From contig NZ_JAJKLK010000022.1 in NCBI RefSeq assembly GCF_020982545.1, positions 310,001 through 374,000 of the forward strand: a stretch of DNA of 64,000 bases, read 5' to 3'. Every line of letters starts with the position of its first letter. Positions within the stretch are counted from its first letter, which is position 1. Below, in pieces: positions 53,964 through 62,568 of this stretch. Below the pieces are notes generated by a model. It searched no databases and was not told the DNA's origin. It saw only the letters and a program-made list of their open reading frames with translations. The DNA comes from Streptomyces sp. MNU76. Its GTDB lineage: Bacteria > Actinomycetota > Actinomycetes > Streptomycetales > Streptomycetaceae. A program made the translations under genes and the position numbers.

Positions 53964-54854
53964 TCACCCTTGCCTGCGGGTGGTGCCGGTGCCGCGGGGC
54001 GTCGGCGGTGGCGTGGCCCCGCGCAGGGCGCGCTTCGCGGCTTTGCTCGTGCCGGGCATGGGGCCGAGGCGGTGGACGAGGGCCCATCGGCCGTCGTCGT
54101 GCGCGGCGGCCACGACGGACGAACCGCGGGTGGAGCCGTCGTGCCAGCGGAGCGAGGGGGCCCGTCGCCAGGAGGGTGCCGGGTCGCCGAACGGGCGTTC
54201 CACGAGCAGGGCCACGAGGAGGTCCGCCAGCGTCCGGCAGCCGGCCCACAGGCCGCCGGCCGGCAGGATCGCCCCGGTCAGGGTCCACAGGGGGCGGGGC
54301 CGGCCGAACAGATCGCGCGGCACGAGCCGTCGCCCTTCCGGCGGGCTCGCCGTCATCGCTCCCGCGCCCAGCCCGAGCGGCGACAGGACGTGCGTGTCCA
54401 CCAGTTGTTGGTACGAGCGGCCGGTGACGGTGGTGAGCGCGAGCCCGAGCACGGCGTAGCCGAGGTTGGAGTACTCCTCCCGGCCCGGCCGTCCCGCCGT
54501 CGGCCGGTCCAGGTCGCGCAGCGAGTCCCGCAGCGCCGCCTCCGTGAAATCGGCGTAGGGGTCGTCGGGCGGGCCCGTGGGCAGGCCGGTGAGTCCGGCG
54601 GGCAGCCGGGGCAGGCCCGAGGTGTGTTCGGCGAGATGGCGCAGGGTGATGCCGGTCCCCCTCGGCACCTCGTCGAGGCACTCCTCCAGCGGGGTGTCGA
54701 GGTCCAGCTCCCCCTCCGCCGCCAGCCGGGCCAGGAGGGTGCCCGTGAGCACCTTGGTCAGGGAGCCGATCTCCACGAACCGGTCCGCGACATGGCCGTG
54801 CGCGACCCGGTCTGTGACACCGGCTCCGCCCAGCACACAGATCGGTGTCCACAC
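53964..54854 (-). CDS. Serine hydrolase (beta-lactamase/esterase class C-like)
   Basis: GTG 54854 (WTPICVLGGAGVTDRVAHGH) follows GGGGGAG by 5 bases; 296 residues. The nucleophile and base are Ser31 and Lys34 in EIGSLTKVLTGTLL; the Tyr motif is EEYSNLGYAVLGLAL; LRHLAEHTSGLPRLPAGLTG is also typical. The usual C-terminal HxG-type motif is only loosely present (RWHDGSTRGSS). No signal peptide is seen, so it may be cytoplasmic. The frame is open further upstream, so a longer form is possible. Confidence 0.75.
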   Translation of the reverse strand: MWTPICVLGGAGVTDRVAHGHVADRFVEIGSLTKVLTGTLLARLAAEGELDLDTPLEECLDEVPRGTGITLRHLAEHTSGLPRLPAGLTGLPTGPPDDPYADFTEAALRDSLRDLDRPTAGRPGREEYSNLGYAVLGLALTTVTGRSYQQLVDTHVLSPLGLGAGAMTASPPEGRRLVPRDLFGRPRPLWTLTGAILPAGGLWAGCRTLADLLVALLVERPFGDPAPSWRRAPSLRWHDGSTRGSSVVAAAHDDGRWALVHRLGPMPGTSKAAKRALRGATPPPTPRGTGTTRRQG

Positions 54855-55029
54855 GCACGCTCCCCCGCCCACTGTCTCGCTCTGCCGCGTATCGAAAACT
54901 GGCGATTCCTTTCCCTTGCCCCGCAGTTCACCACCGCATACGAAGGTGGCGGGCACCACGCACCACCCCCGCACCACTCCACGCACCACCCACGCCATGT
55001 CACTCACGACCGACCTGGGGAGCAGCAGC

Positions 55030-56562
55030 ATGTGCGACGACCACCACGGTGACGGGAACGGACTGGGAAGGCGCGCGCTGTTCGTGACGTCGGCGGCGGC
55101 CGCGCTTACGTTGGGAAGCGTGACCTTTGGGACGAGCGGCGCCGAGGCCGCGGACGGCGAGCAGGAGACCAGGACGATCAGGGGAACCCTCCCCACCGGC
55201 TCCCCCGACTTCGTGTATCTGCCGGTCGAAGTACCCTCCGGTGTCAGGGAGTTCAGGGTCTCCTACAGCTACGAGAGAACGACCGTCCCGGCCGGCACGA
55301 TGGGCAACGCCCTCGACATCGGCGTCTTCGACGAGCGCGGCACCGAACTGGGCGGCAAGGGCTTCCGCGGCTGGTCGGGCGGCGCCCGCACCGAGTTCTT
55401 CATCCGGACCGACGAGGCGACCCCGGGCTACCTCCCGGGCCCCGTACGCCCCGGGACCTGGCACATCGCGCTGGGCCCGTACACGGTGGCCCCGGACGGG
55501 CTGCCGTACGAGATCACGATCACCCTGACGTACGGCAGGCCGGCCGCGGCGGTGAAGCCGGTCTACCCGCCGGCACGGGCCAAGGGGCGGGGCCGGGCCT
55601 GGTACCGGGGCGACTGCCATCTGCACTCCTGGTACTCCGACGGCCGCCGTACGCCCGCCGAGCTGGCGGCGCTCGCGCGGGCCGCGGGACTGGACTTCAT
55701 CAACAGCTCGGAGCACAACACCCAGTCCGCGCACGCCCATTGGGCCGAGCACGCGGGTGACGACCTGCTGATCATGCTGGGCGAGGAGGTCACCACGCGC
55801 AACGGGCACGTGGTGGCGCTCGGCGTCGACCCGGGCACGTTCGTCGACTGGCGCTACCGGGCGCGGGACAACCGGTTCGGCAAATACGCGCGGCAGATCC
55901 GCCGCGCCGGGGGTCTGGTCGTCCCCGCCCACCCGCACGCCACCTGCATCGGCTGCAACTGGAAGTTCGGCTTCGGCGAGGCGGACGCGGTGGAGGTGTG
56001 GAACGGGGCGTACTCGCCGGAGGACGAGGTGGCGCTCGCCGACTGGGACGGCATGCTCGTCGCGGCGGTGCGCGAGGGCCGTCAGGACTGGATCCCGGCG
56101 ATGGGCAACAGCGACGCCCACCGCGATCCCGACCCCGTCGGCCGCCCCCAGACGGTCGTCCTGGCCGAGGAGTTGAGCCGGGAGGCGATCCAGGAGGGGC
56201 TGCGGGCGGGCCGCTCGTACGTCGCCGAGTCCAAGGACGTGTCCGTGTCGTTCACGGCGTCCGGGCCGCGCGGCGAACACGCGGGCATCGGCGAGCGGTT
56301 GAAGGTGGACGGCGACACCCCGGTCACCGTCCGTCTGGAGGCGACGGGCTCCGCCGGCTGCACCGTCCGCTTCGTCACCGACCAGGGCGTCCTGTTCACC
56401 TCGCCCGCGATCCCGGAGTCCGGCACGGGCGCGGCCCAGTGGCGTACGACGGCCTCGTACGCGGCGTACGTACGCGCCGAGGTCCGCCGGCCGCCGATCG
56501 TGCCGGGGTTCCCGGGCCCACTGGCGGCCTTCACCAACCCGATCTTCCTGGGGCGGCGATAG
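55030..56562 (+). CDS. Tat-exported PHP-domain phosphoesterase-like protein
   Basis: ATG 55030 follows GGGGAG by 7 bases; ATG 54998 is an alternative. 510 residues. A twin-arginine signal is evident (GLGRRALFVTSAAAALTLG). After a beta-rich domain comes a PHP metallohydrolase: YRGDCHLHSWYSDGRRTPAE, FINSSEHNTQSAHAHW, GLVVPAHPHATCIG and AMGNSDAHRDPDPVG supply metal-ligand His/Asp residues. CehA/McbA-type members of this family hydrolyse phosphate esters or carbamates. Export through Tat fits metal loading in the cytoplasm. Confidence 0.85.
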   Translation: MCDDHHGDGNGLGRRALFVTSAAAALTLGSVTFGTSGAEAADGEQETRTIRGTLPTGSPDFVYLPVEVPSGVREFRVSYSYERTTVPAGTMGNALDIGVFDERGTELGGKGFRGWSGGARTEFFIRTDEATPGYLPGPVRPGTWHIALGPYTVAPDGLPYEITITLTYGRPAAAVKPVYPPARAKGRGRAWYRGDCHLHSWYSDGRRTPAELAALARAAGLDFINSSEHNTQSAHAHWAEHAGDDLLIMLGEEVTTRNGHVVALGVDPGTFVDWRYRARDNRFGKYARQIRRAGGLVVPAHPHATCIGCNWKFGFGEADAVEVWNGAYSPEDEVALADWDGMLVAAVREGRQDWIPAMGNSDAHRDPDPVGRPQTVVLAEELSREAIQEGLRAGRSYVAESKDVSVSFTASGPRGEHAGIGERLKVDGDTPVTVRLEATGSAGCTVRFVTDQGVLFTSPAIPESGTGAAQWRTTASYAAYVRAEVRRPPIVPGFPGPLAAFTNPIFLGRR

Positions 56563-56698
56563 CAGCCACCCCCAAGATGCGGGACCGACAGGGGGAACCC
56601 GCGTACGAAACAACTGTGTTGAGCCTTATGTTTGGCTCGACACAAACGTGCGTCCGTCCGTGCGACGGCGCACCTGCACGGCGGAGGAGACGGCGCCC

Positions 56699-57529
56699 AT
56701 GACCGATCACGCGACGACGCCCGACCCGGCGGCGGCTCCGGCGGCGAAGGAGAAGGTCGACACCTCGGTGCCCGCCTCCGCCCGCATCTGGAACTACTGG
56801 CTGGGCGGCAAGGACAACTACCCGGTGGACGAGGCGGCAGGCGACGCGTACGCCGGCGCCTTCCCCGGCATCGTGACCATCGCCCGCAGCAGCCGCGCGT
56901 ACCTGCGGCGCAGCATCCGGCACCTGGTGGAGGTGGAGGGCGTCCGGCAGTTCCTGGACGTCGGCACCGGGCTGCCCACGGCCGACAACACCCACCAGGT
57001 CGCCCAGCGCAGCGCCCCGGACGCGCGGATCGTCTACGTCGACAACGACCCGATGGTCCTCGCGCACGCCCGCGCGCTGCTGTACTCCTCCCCGGAGGGC
57101 GCCACCGCGTACGTCGACGCCAGCCTGTACGAGCCGGAGCGCATCCTGGAGGCCGCGACGGCGACACTGGATCTCTCCCGGCCGACCGTGCTGATCCTCA
57201 GCGGCATCCTGGGGCACGTCAGCTCGTACGACGAGGCCCGTGACATCGTCCGCCGCCTGCTCGCCGGTCTCCCGTCCGGCAGCTACCTCAACATCAACGA
57301 GGGCTCCCGGGGCACCGATCCCGACTACGAGCGCGCCCAGGACGCCTACAACGAGACGGGCGCCGTCCCGTACTTCCTGCGCCCGATCGACCAGATCACC
57401 GGCTACTTCGACGGCCTCGACCTGCTCCCGCCGGGCGTCGTCTCCGTCCCCCTGTGGCACCCGGACGACACGACGGCGGGCGAGCCGAAGCCGATCGGGC
57501 AGCACGGCGGGGTGGGCCGGAAGCCGTAG
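56699..57529 (+). CDS. SAM-dependent methyltransferase (PF04672 type)
   Basis: ATG 56699 follows GGAGGA by 10 bases; 276 residues. SARIWNYWLGGKDNYPVDEA is the family hallmark, followed by the SAM-binding FLDVGTGLPTADNTHQVAQ, IVYVDNDPMVLAHARALL and VLILSGILGHVSSYDEARD. This actinobacterial family is highly expanded in Streptomyces, and no natural substrate is established. Confidence 0.9.
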   Translation: MTDHATTPDPAAAPAAKEKVDTSVPASARIWNYWLGGKDNYPVDEAAGDAYAGAFPGIVTIARSSRAYLRRSIRHLVEVEGVRQFLDVGTGLPTADNTHQVAQRSAPDARIVYVDNDPMVLAHARALLYSSPEGATAYVDASLYEPERILEAATATLDLSRPTVLILSGILGHVSSYDEARDIVRRLLAGLPSGSYLNINEGSRGTDPDYERAQDAYNETGAVPYFLRPIDQITGYFDGLDLLPPGVVSVPLWHPDDTTAGEPKPIGQHGGVGRKP

Positions 57530-57624
57530 GGAAGGCGGCGGGCGGCCTCGGCGGTGCGTGTACGTGGCCGGGGGCTTCAGCGTGCCCCGGCCACGGGCTG
57601 CCTGTCGGCCCCCGCGGCGGCCCC

Positions 57625-57707
57625 ACCCCGTCCGCCAGGTCCGCCACCACCGCCATGTGGTCGGCGGACCATACGCCGTCGACGGGGCCGGTGCCCGCTC
57701 TCGTCAC
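57625..57707 (-). pseudogene. Possible endonuclease/exonuclease/phosphatase C-terminal remnant
   Basis: On the minus strand, TGPVDGVWSADHMAVVADL resembles the last strand-helix of EEP-family phosphatases, where the SDH motif holds the catalytic Asp and His (here ADH). Nothing else of such a gene remains in the 261-base gap between 57530 and 57790. Evidence is one short motif only. Confidence 0.3.
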
Positions 57708-57790
57708 GGCCTGTACGCGACCGAGCCGCCGGGGCCCGGTGGGCCGATCCTGTACTCCGTACCTCCCACCGCCCGAGGAGAACCGAGCCG

Positions 57791-58216
57791 ATGTCCCGGA
57801 ACGAGGACCCCACCGCCCCCATGGACCTCAAGCAACGTGTCGTGACGGCCTTCCAGCGGCACGTCGCCAACCCGGTGCTCCGCCGCGTACCGCTCCAGAC
57901 GGTCCTGGAGACCACCGGCCGCACGTCCGGCCTCCCCCGCCGCACGCCCATCGGCGGCCGCCGCGTCGGCGACTCCTTCTGGCTGGTCTCCGAGTACGGC
58001 GACGCCTCCCACTACATCCGCAACATCAAGGCCGACCCCTCGGTCCGCGTCCGCATCCGGGGCCGCTGGCACGAGGGCACGGCCCACCTCCTCCCCGACG
58101 ACGACCCGATCGCCCGCCTGCGCACGCTGCCGCGCATGAACAGCACGGCGGTACGGGTACTGGGCTCACGACTGCTGACGGTGCGGGTGGACCTGGCGGA
58201 GCGGAGCGGCGCGTAA
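57791..58216 (+). CDS. DDN-like F420H2-dependent deazaflavin reductase
   Basis: ATG 57791 follows GAGGAG; 141 residues. The split beta-barrel of the nitroreductase/deazaflavin-dependent (DUF385/DDN) family is seen in LETTGRTSGLPRRTPIGGRR, SFWLVSEYGDASHYIRNIKA and VRVRIRGRWHEGTAHLL. Members use reduced F420 to reduce quinones or other unsaturated compounds at the membrane. Together with FbiC and the LLM enzyme it makes three F420-related genes within 11 kb. Confidence 0.88.
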   Translation: MSRNEDPTAPMDLKQRVVTAFQRHVANPVLRRVPLQTVLETTGRTSGLPRRTPIGGRRVGDSFWLVSEYGDASHYIRNIKADPSVRVRIRGRWHEGTAHLLPDDDPIARLRTLPRMNSTAVRVLGSRLLTVRVDLAERSGA

Positions 58217-58227
58217 CTCCTCCGCAC

Positions 58228-58602
58228 TCACACGGGCATGACCCGCACGTCGTACTGCGGGATCCACTTGTCCCGCGTCACGAGGGTCATCCCTTCGATC
58301 TGTGCCTGAGCGACCAGTATCCGGTCGAAGGGGTCCCGGTGGTGCGCCGGCAGCCTGCCCGCACGCACGCCGTGCCCGGCGGTCACGGGCAGGCCGCCGA
58401 ACTGGCTGTCGCGTACGCGCTCGGCCAGGTCTTCGGGACCCTCCAGCCTTCCGAGCGTCTGCTTGATGGCGATCTCCCAGGGCGACACCGCGCTGACGTA
58501 CACCGCCGGTTCGGTGTCGAGGAGATCCTTGATCTCACCGGACAGCTCGGGGGAGTCGTCCAGCCACCAGAGGACGACATGAGTGTCGAGCAGCAGTCGC
58601 AT
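58228..58602 (-). CDS. PIN-domain toxin (VapC type)
   Basis: ATG 58602 shares one base with the antitoxin stop (TGATG); 124 residues. The four acidic PIN residues are present: Asp6 in RLLLDTHVVLWWL, Glu43 in VSPWEIAIKQTLGR, Asp93 in DPFDRILVAQAQ and Asp111 in LVTRDKWIPQYDV. The sequence is of the type II toxin VapC branch with an LDTH start. It would cleave RNA and be held inactive by the adjacent Phd-like protein. Confidence 0.9.
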   Translation of the reverse strand: MRLLLDTHVVLWWLDDSPELSGEIKDLLDTEPAVYVSAVSPWEIAIKQTLGRLEGPEDLAERVRDSQFGGLPVTAGHGVRAGRLPAHHRDPFDRILVAQAQIEGMTLVTRDKWIPQYDVRVMPV

Positions 58603-58844
58603 CAGCGCATCCCGAAGGCGTCGGCGATGTCGTCGGGCAGCTCGTCGAAGTCGTCGGGGATGTGGATCCGTCCCCGGAGCGAGCCGCGGCCGGTCCGCTT
58701 CACCTTGGGGCGCAGCGGCACCAGCTTGGCCACCGGCTCCCCCGCCTTGCTGATCACGATCTCCTCACCGGTCGCGACCTGCTCCAGGATCCGCGAGAAG
58801 TGCGTCTTGGCTTCGTGGACGTTGTACTGACGGGCTGCTTCCAT
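58602..58844 (-). CDS. Phd/YefM-type antitoxin
   Basis: ATG 58844 (EAARQYNVHEAKTHFSRILE); 80 residues. The Phd/YefM fold is clear: VHEAKTHFSRILEQV, EEIVISKAGEPVAKLVPL, then the toxin-binding tail (IHIPDDFDELPDDIADAFG). It precedes and overlaps the toxin gene by one base, the standard order for tight coupling. It should repress its own promoter; two tandem TGGACTAAGC repeats lie 28-49 bases upstream of the start. Confidence 0.9.
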   Translation of the reverse strand: MEAARQYNVHEAKTHFSRILEQVATGEEIVISKAGEPVAKLVPLRPKVKRTGRGSLRGRIHIPDDFDELPDDIADAFGMR

Positions 58845-58871
58845 GACTGCCTCACGATCCGGCCACCAAAG

Positions 58872-58893
58872 TGGACTAAGCGCTGGACTAAGC
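58872..58893. promoter_or_regulatory. Tandem TGGACTAAGC repeats upstream of the toxin-antitoxin operon
   Basis: Two exact copies of TGGACTAAGC at 58872-58881 and 58884-58893, separated by two bases. The 12-base period is close to one helical turn, so two repressor dimers could bind one face. Likely autoregulatory operator for the toxin-antitoxin pair. Confidence 0.45.
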
Positions 58894-58957
58894 CCAGAAC
58901 CGAGTGTAGCCCGCCGAGCGACACGAGGCCCCTCGGCGTGAGGCCTCATGCGTGAGC

Positions 58958-59210
58958 TCAGGCCATGACCGCCCCGCAGTCGACCCACAGCAGCTTCCCG
59001 CCCGGCCAGGCCCCTGGGCCCCGCAACGCGGACACGCCCCGCGCCTCGGAGCATGCCCGTACGATGCCCAGCCCCCGACCCCGCTCCGCTTCACCCCCTC
59101 GTCATGGACGGCCGCGCCCTCCGCCTCGAACCCGGCTGGCACCCGCCAGTCCCGGTCCCACACCCCCACGCGCAATCGCCCGCCGACCTCCACCACCCAG
59201 CGCCACCATC
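58958..59210 (-). pseudogene. ATP-binding protein (HATPase_c, RsbW-like) remnant
   Basis: Near 59200-59115 one minus frame reads RWVVEVGGRLRVGVWDRDW. After a shift near 59090 another frame reads RGRGLGIVRACSEARGVSAL, then PGGKLLWVDCGAVMA, stopping at 58960-58958. Together these are the last half of the Streptomyces anti-sigma-like ATP-binding proteins (GRGLGIVR is the ATP-lid motif). The N-terminal half is missing. Such genes often lie beside XRE/DUF397 pairs. Confidence 0.6.
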
Positions 59211-59315
59211 CGCCTCATCGAATCCGCCGACCCCACCCGAACCACACTCGACGCCGCCCCCACCGCCTTCGGCGCCCTGCTGCGCTCGCTGAAGGAACGC
59301 CGGCGTCGCGCCTGA
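59199..59315 (+). pseudogene. Possible DUF397 C-terminal remnant
   Basis: The + frame ending at 59315 reads LIESADPTRTTLDAAPTAFG then ALLRSLKERRR, similar to the end of DUF397 proteins that have RESDDP...LTTTP..L..LL. The N-terminal half is missing, and it meets the ATP-binding remnant head to head. Weak but positionally sensible. Confidence 0.3.
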
Positions 59316-59379
59316 CATCCTCCGCGTACCGCCAGGCTCCCGTGTTCAACTGATCGCCGAACGGATGATCGTGACGGAG

Positions 59380-59547
59380 AGGCGGTTCGGAGCGTGGCCT
59401 GCAGGTCGGTGGCACGGGAGCAGTTGGCGGGTGCGGCGCGGGCCGCGCTGGGCGGCGGACGCTCGACGGGGACTTCCCCGACCGGGCGTTCATGGCGGGC
59501 ATCGCCGAGCACAACCTCAAGCAGGCGCTGGCACTGATGCACACCTG
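59380..59547 (+). pseudogene. Unidentified 3' gene remnant with a one-base shift
   Basis: The frames VAREQLAGAARAALGGGR (to about 59465) and LDGDFPDRAFMAGIAEHNL (stop at 59545-59547) join into one sensible sequence if a single C is added after CGGACGC. It looks like the end of a larger enzyme that I do not recognise. No start or ribosome site is present. Confidence 0.35.
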
Positions 59548-59631
59548 AAATCCCGGGGCCGCAGCCGCTTCGCGAAGGCAGGCTCGGTGAGTCGGTTCCG
59601 GGTGACGCGGTGCGACGCCCGTCGGCGGCCG

Positions 59632-60366
59632 TCACACCGTCGGCGGCCGGCGCGCCACGAACACGAACTCCCTGCCGGGACGGTCGGGAGCGTCCCGTAC
59701 GTCCTCAAGCACATATCCGTGATCGGCCAGCTCCGTCTCGATCTCGTGGCGCTCGCGGAATCTGAGGGTGGAGACGGAGGTGCGCCGTTTCTTGCCGCCG
59801 TTGTAGGTGTAGTGCCAGCGGAAGGTGACCAGTTGGCCGGTGACCTCGGTCAGCTCCACCCAGCTCTCGACCGTGCCGAAGCCCGGCACGTCGGTCACCC
59901 CGTACGAGTCCTCACGATTCCACGCCTCCCAGGCCCTCCTGGCCGGGTCGCGGGTCTCGAAGACCAGGTGGCCGCCTGGTCGCAGGGCCTCGTACGCGCC
60001 CGCGAGTGTTCGCCGCCATCCCTCCGGGTCCGTGATCGCCTGCGCCACGTTGGCCGTCATCGTCACGAGGTCGACCCGGAGCGGGGGAAGGGCCGTCGCG
60101 TCCCCGTGGATCCAGCGGACCCGGTCCGCCCCCGGTTTGGCCCGCGCGACATCGAGAGAGGCGCCGGCCGGGTCGATCCCGACGACCTCCACCCCACGGT
60201 CCGCCAGCAGCAGCGCGAACACCCCCGTCCCACAGCCGATGTCCAGCACCTTCCGGGCGCCGAACTCCTCCGCGATGCGCAGGTAGGCGTCCAGGTCGCC
60301 GCGATCGGGGTCGAGGGGGTCGTAGAGCTCGGCCAGCCGCCGGTCACGGAAGATCTCGTCAGCCAT
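59632..60366 (-). CDS. Class I SAM-dependent methyltransferase
   Basis: ATG 60366 (ADEIFRDRRLAELYDPLDPD); a TTG three codons upstream is possible but has no better ribosome site. 244 residues. The Rossmann motif I is VLDIGCGTGVFALLLADRG, with VVGIDPAGASLDVARAKPG (acidic loop), DLVTMTANVAQAI and RPGGHLVFETRDPAR. The family acts on small molecules and the substrate is unknown. It stands alone between remnants and a lipoprotein gene. Confidence 0.85.
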   Translation of the reverse strand: MADEIFRDRRLAELYDPLDPDRGDLDAYLRIAEEFGARKVLDIGCGTGVFALLLADRGVEVVGIDPAGASLDVARAKPGADRVRWIHGDATALPPLRVDLVTMTANVAQAITDPEGWRRTLAGAYEALRPGGHLVFETRDPARRAWEAWNREDSYGVTDVPGFGTVESWVELTEVTGQLVTFRWHYTYNGGKKRRTSVSTLRFRERHEIETELADHGYVLEDVRDAPDRPGREFVFVARRPPTV

Positions 60367-60603
60367 GCGGCCCAAGGTAGGGGGCGTGGCCTACCGACGA
60401 CCATACGGAGCACATCCGCACCACGTCGGCGCCCGCACCCGACCGCCCTTCCTCGCGCGACTGAGGCGAGCGCTTCCGCAAGGAGGGGCGGGCAACCTCA
60501 GATTCTGCTCTGAACCCGCCCCGTCTCCTTGTTGTCACTCTCGCCCCGGTGCCATGATCACGACCTCGCTCGTGACCAACGGGCAGACATACGGGGGTCG
60601 TTC

Positions 60604-61173
60604 ATGTCATCAACAGCACGCAGGCACGTCCGCGCGCGCACCGCCGTCCTGACACTTCTCTCGGCGGCCGCTCTCCTCTCCACCGCCGCTTGCTCGTCCG
60701 GGTCCGACGGTGACACCGGATCACCGGAACGACGGCCCGGAGGGTCGGTCGAGCAGCCCCAGGCGAAGGCGACCCCGGCCTCGGACGCGAACGAGGGGGA
60801 GGGTGAGGGCGACACGGCCCGCGAGGTGGCGGAGGAGGCCCTGGACCCCATCGCCGATCGCGTGGTCCTGCGTCAGAACAAGACGCGCGACAGCGCGCAC
60901 CTGGAGTTCGAGGCGGCAAGGAAGGGTGAGGGCACGGCCCTGTCCGTCGCCGTGAGCTGCGAGGGTAAGGGCAAGATCGAGGTCGTGCTCCGCCCCATGA
61001 ACGCCTCGTTCCCCATGGAGTGCCTCGACGGCGAAGTGACGAACATCCTCAACGAGTTCGATTCCGAGGACTCGGACCGCGCCGGCACGGTCTCCGTCAC
61101 CGCCGCCCCGGGAGTGCACTGGTCCCTCTCGGTGGGCCGGGGCGAGCCGGCGGAGCAGGACCTCAGCGACTAG
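60604..61173 (+). CDS. Lipoprotein of unknown function
   Basis: ATG 60604; 189 residues. A basic N-terminus and hydrophobic core lead to a lipobox (LLSAAALLSTAAC, Cys30) and a Gly/Ser/Pro-rich linker. The mature part (VVLRQNKTRDSAHLEFEAA, LSVAVSCEGKGKIEVVL, SFPMECLDGEV) is about 100 residues with two Cys that could form a disulfide. It may be a small beta-sandwich on the outer face of the membrane. The IS5-type element begins directly after the stop codon. Confidence 0.8.
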   Translation: MSSTARRHVRARTAVLTLLSAAALLSTAACSSGSDGDTGSPERRPGGSVEQPQAKATPASDANEGEGEGDTAREVAEEALDPIADRVVLRQNKTRDSAHLEFEAARKGEGTALSVAVSCEGKGKIEVVLRPMNASFPMECLDGEVTNILNEFDSEDSDRAGTVSVTAAPGVHWSLSVGRGEPAEQDLSD

Positions 61174-62095
61174 GGTGCGTTTCAGAAGTGGATCTTGATA
61201 TGTCAAGATCCACTTCATGGGGAGGCATGATCTGACGAATGGGCAGTGGGCAAAGCTGGAGCCGCTGCTCCCGGTCGGCAAGAAGCCCGGACGGCCGCCG
61301 GTGCATACCAAGCGGCAGTTGATAGACGGCATACGCTGGCGCACTCGCGCTGGTGCTCCCTGGCGGGACGTGCCCGAGCGGTACGGCCCGCGGGAGACGG
61401 TCTACGGTCTGTTCCGGCGCTGGCAACGGGACGGCACCTGGCACCGCATCTTCGAGCAGCTGCAGGCCCGGGCCGACGCCGAGGGGCTGATCACCTGGGA
61501 TGTCTCGGTGGACTCGACCATCGCCCGCGCCCACCAGCACGCGGCGGGTGCTCGCAAAAGGGGGATCTGCAGGTCGAGCCGCCAGGTGGTCTCTTCGCCG
61601 AGCCCGACGACCACGGACTCGGACGGTCCCGGGGCGGGCTGACGACCAAGCTCCACCTGGCGGTCGAGCAGGCCCAGAAGCCGATGTCTCTGGTGGTCAC
61701 GGCCGGGCAGCCCGGTGACTCACCGCAGTTCCAGGTGGTCCTGGGCCGTATCCGGGTGCCCCGGCTCGGGCCGGGGCGCCCGCGCACCCGGCCGGACAAG
61801 GTTCGTGCCGACAAGGCGTACGGCTCCCGCGCGAACCGCGCCTAACTGCGCAAGCGCGGTATCCGCCGCACGATCCCGGAGAAGCGCGACCAGATCGCCA
61901 ACCGCAAGAAGCGCGGTTCCCGCGGTGGCCGGCCGCCGAAGTTCGACAAGGACGACTACAAAGAGCGTCACGCGGTGGAGTGCGGAATCAACCGCCTCAA
62001 GCGCCACCGTGCGGTCGCCACGAGATACGACAAGCTCGCCGTCCGCTACGAGGCGACAGTGCTGGTCGCAGCCATCAACGAGTGGCTGTGACCAG
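61174..62095 (+). mobile_element. IS5-type insertion sequence
   Basis: The element begins just after the lipoprotein stop and contains one transposase region. Near the left end GAAGTGGATCTTGA (61185-61198) and TCAAGATCCACTTC (61203-61216) form a perfect 14-base inverted repeat with loop TATG, ending one base before the transposase ATG, so it may sequester the start or mark the terminal region. Terminal inverted repeats and a target duplication could not be defined, because the right side abuts another transposase remnant. Boundaries are approximate. Confidence 0.65.
61217..62091 (+). pseudogene. IS5-family DDE transposase with slip site and in-frame stop
   Basis: ATG 61217 starts GRHDLTNGQWAKLEPLLPVG, then DGIRWRTRAGAPWRDVPERY and the first catalytic Asp in WDVSVDSTIARAHQH. 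At CGCAAAAGGGGG (about 61554-61565) reading must move -1 to continue as KKGDLQVEPPGGLF; this A-then-G run is a plausible programmed -1 site, as in other IS5-group elements. The second Asp is in KVRADKAYGSRANRA. Then TAA at 61843-61845 replaces what is normally a Tyr or His codon before LRKRGIRRTIPEKRDQ. The Glu is in HAVECGINRLKRHRAVATR, and the stop is at 62089-62091. The TAA should inactivate it. Confidence 0.8.
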
Positions 62096-62568
62096 CACTT
62101 GTTATGGTCCTCGAAGACCGGTGCGACCCCGGACGACGTGGACCGCTTCTGGCAGGCATTTCTCCGCCGCTTCGACCTGGAGCACACCTTCCGCTTCGCG
62201 AAACAGACCCTCGGCTGGACCACCCCGAAACTCCGTACTCCCGAGGCTGCGGACCGCTGGACCTGGCTCCTGATCGTCGCCCACACCCAGCTCCGGCTCG
62301 CCCGGCCACTCGCCGAAGACCTCCGCCGGCCCTGGGAGAAACCCGCCACCCTCTACCGGCTCACCCCGGCCCGGGTCCGACGGGGGTTCAGGAACATCCG
62401 CGCCCACCTCGCCTGCCCGACCCGTGTTCCCAAACCCAGAGGCGCAGGCCCCGGACGGCCACCCGGCGCCAAGAACAAACACCGGCACCCCGCTACGACG
62501 TCGGCAAGACCGTCAAACGCCCCGAGACCCTCAAGGCCATCGGCAAGCCCGGAAGATCTTGGTAGATA
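62096..62568 (+). pseudogene. NF041680-type transposase, C-terminal fragment
   Basis: From about 62100 the frame reads DDVDRFWQAFLRRFDLEHTF, RFAKQTLGWTTPKLRTPEAA, DRWTWLLIVAHTQLRLARPL and LTPARVRRGFRNIRAHL, characteristic of the C-terminal half of a transposase family common in Streptomyces. Near 62465 it shifts to another frame for APRYDVGKTVKRPETLKAIG. The N-terminal half is absent: the IS5-type element lies where it should be. Whether it was split by insertion or lost by deletion cannot be told from this side alone. Confidence 0.7.

Noticed and set aside
58952..59353. Plus-strand open frames over the ATP-binding remnant
   Set aside because: Pro/Arg-rich antisense; the minus strand shows GRGLGIVR and KLLWVDCG motifs.
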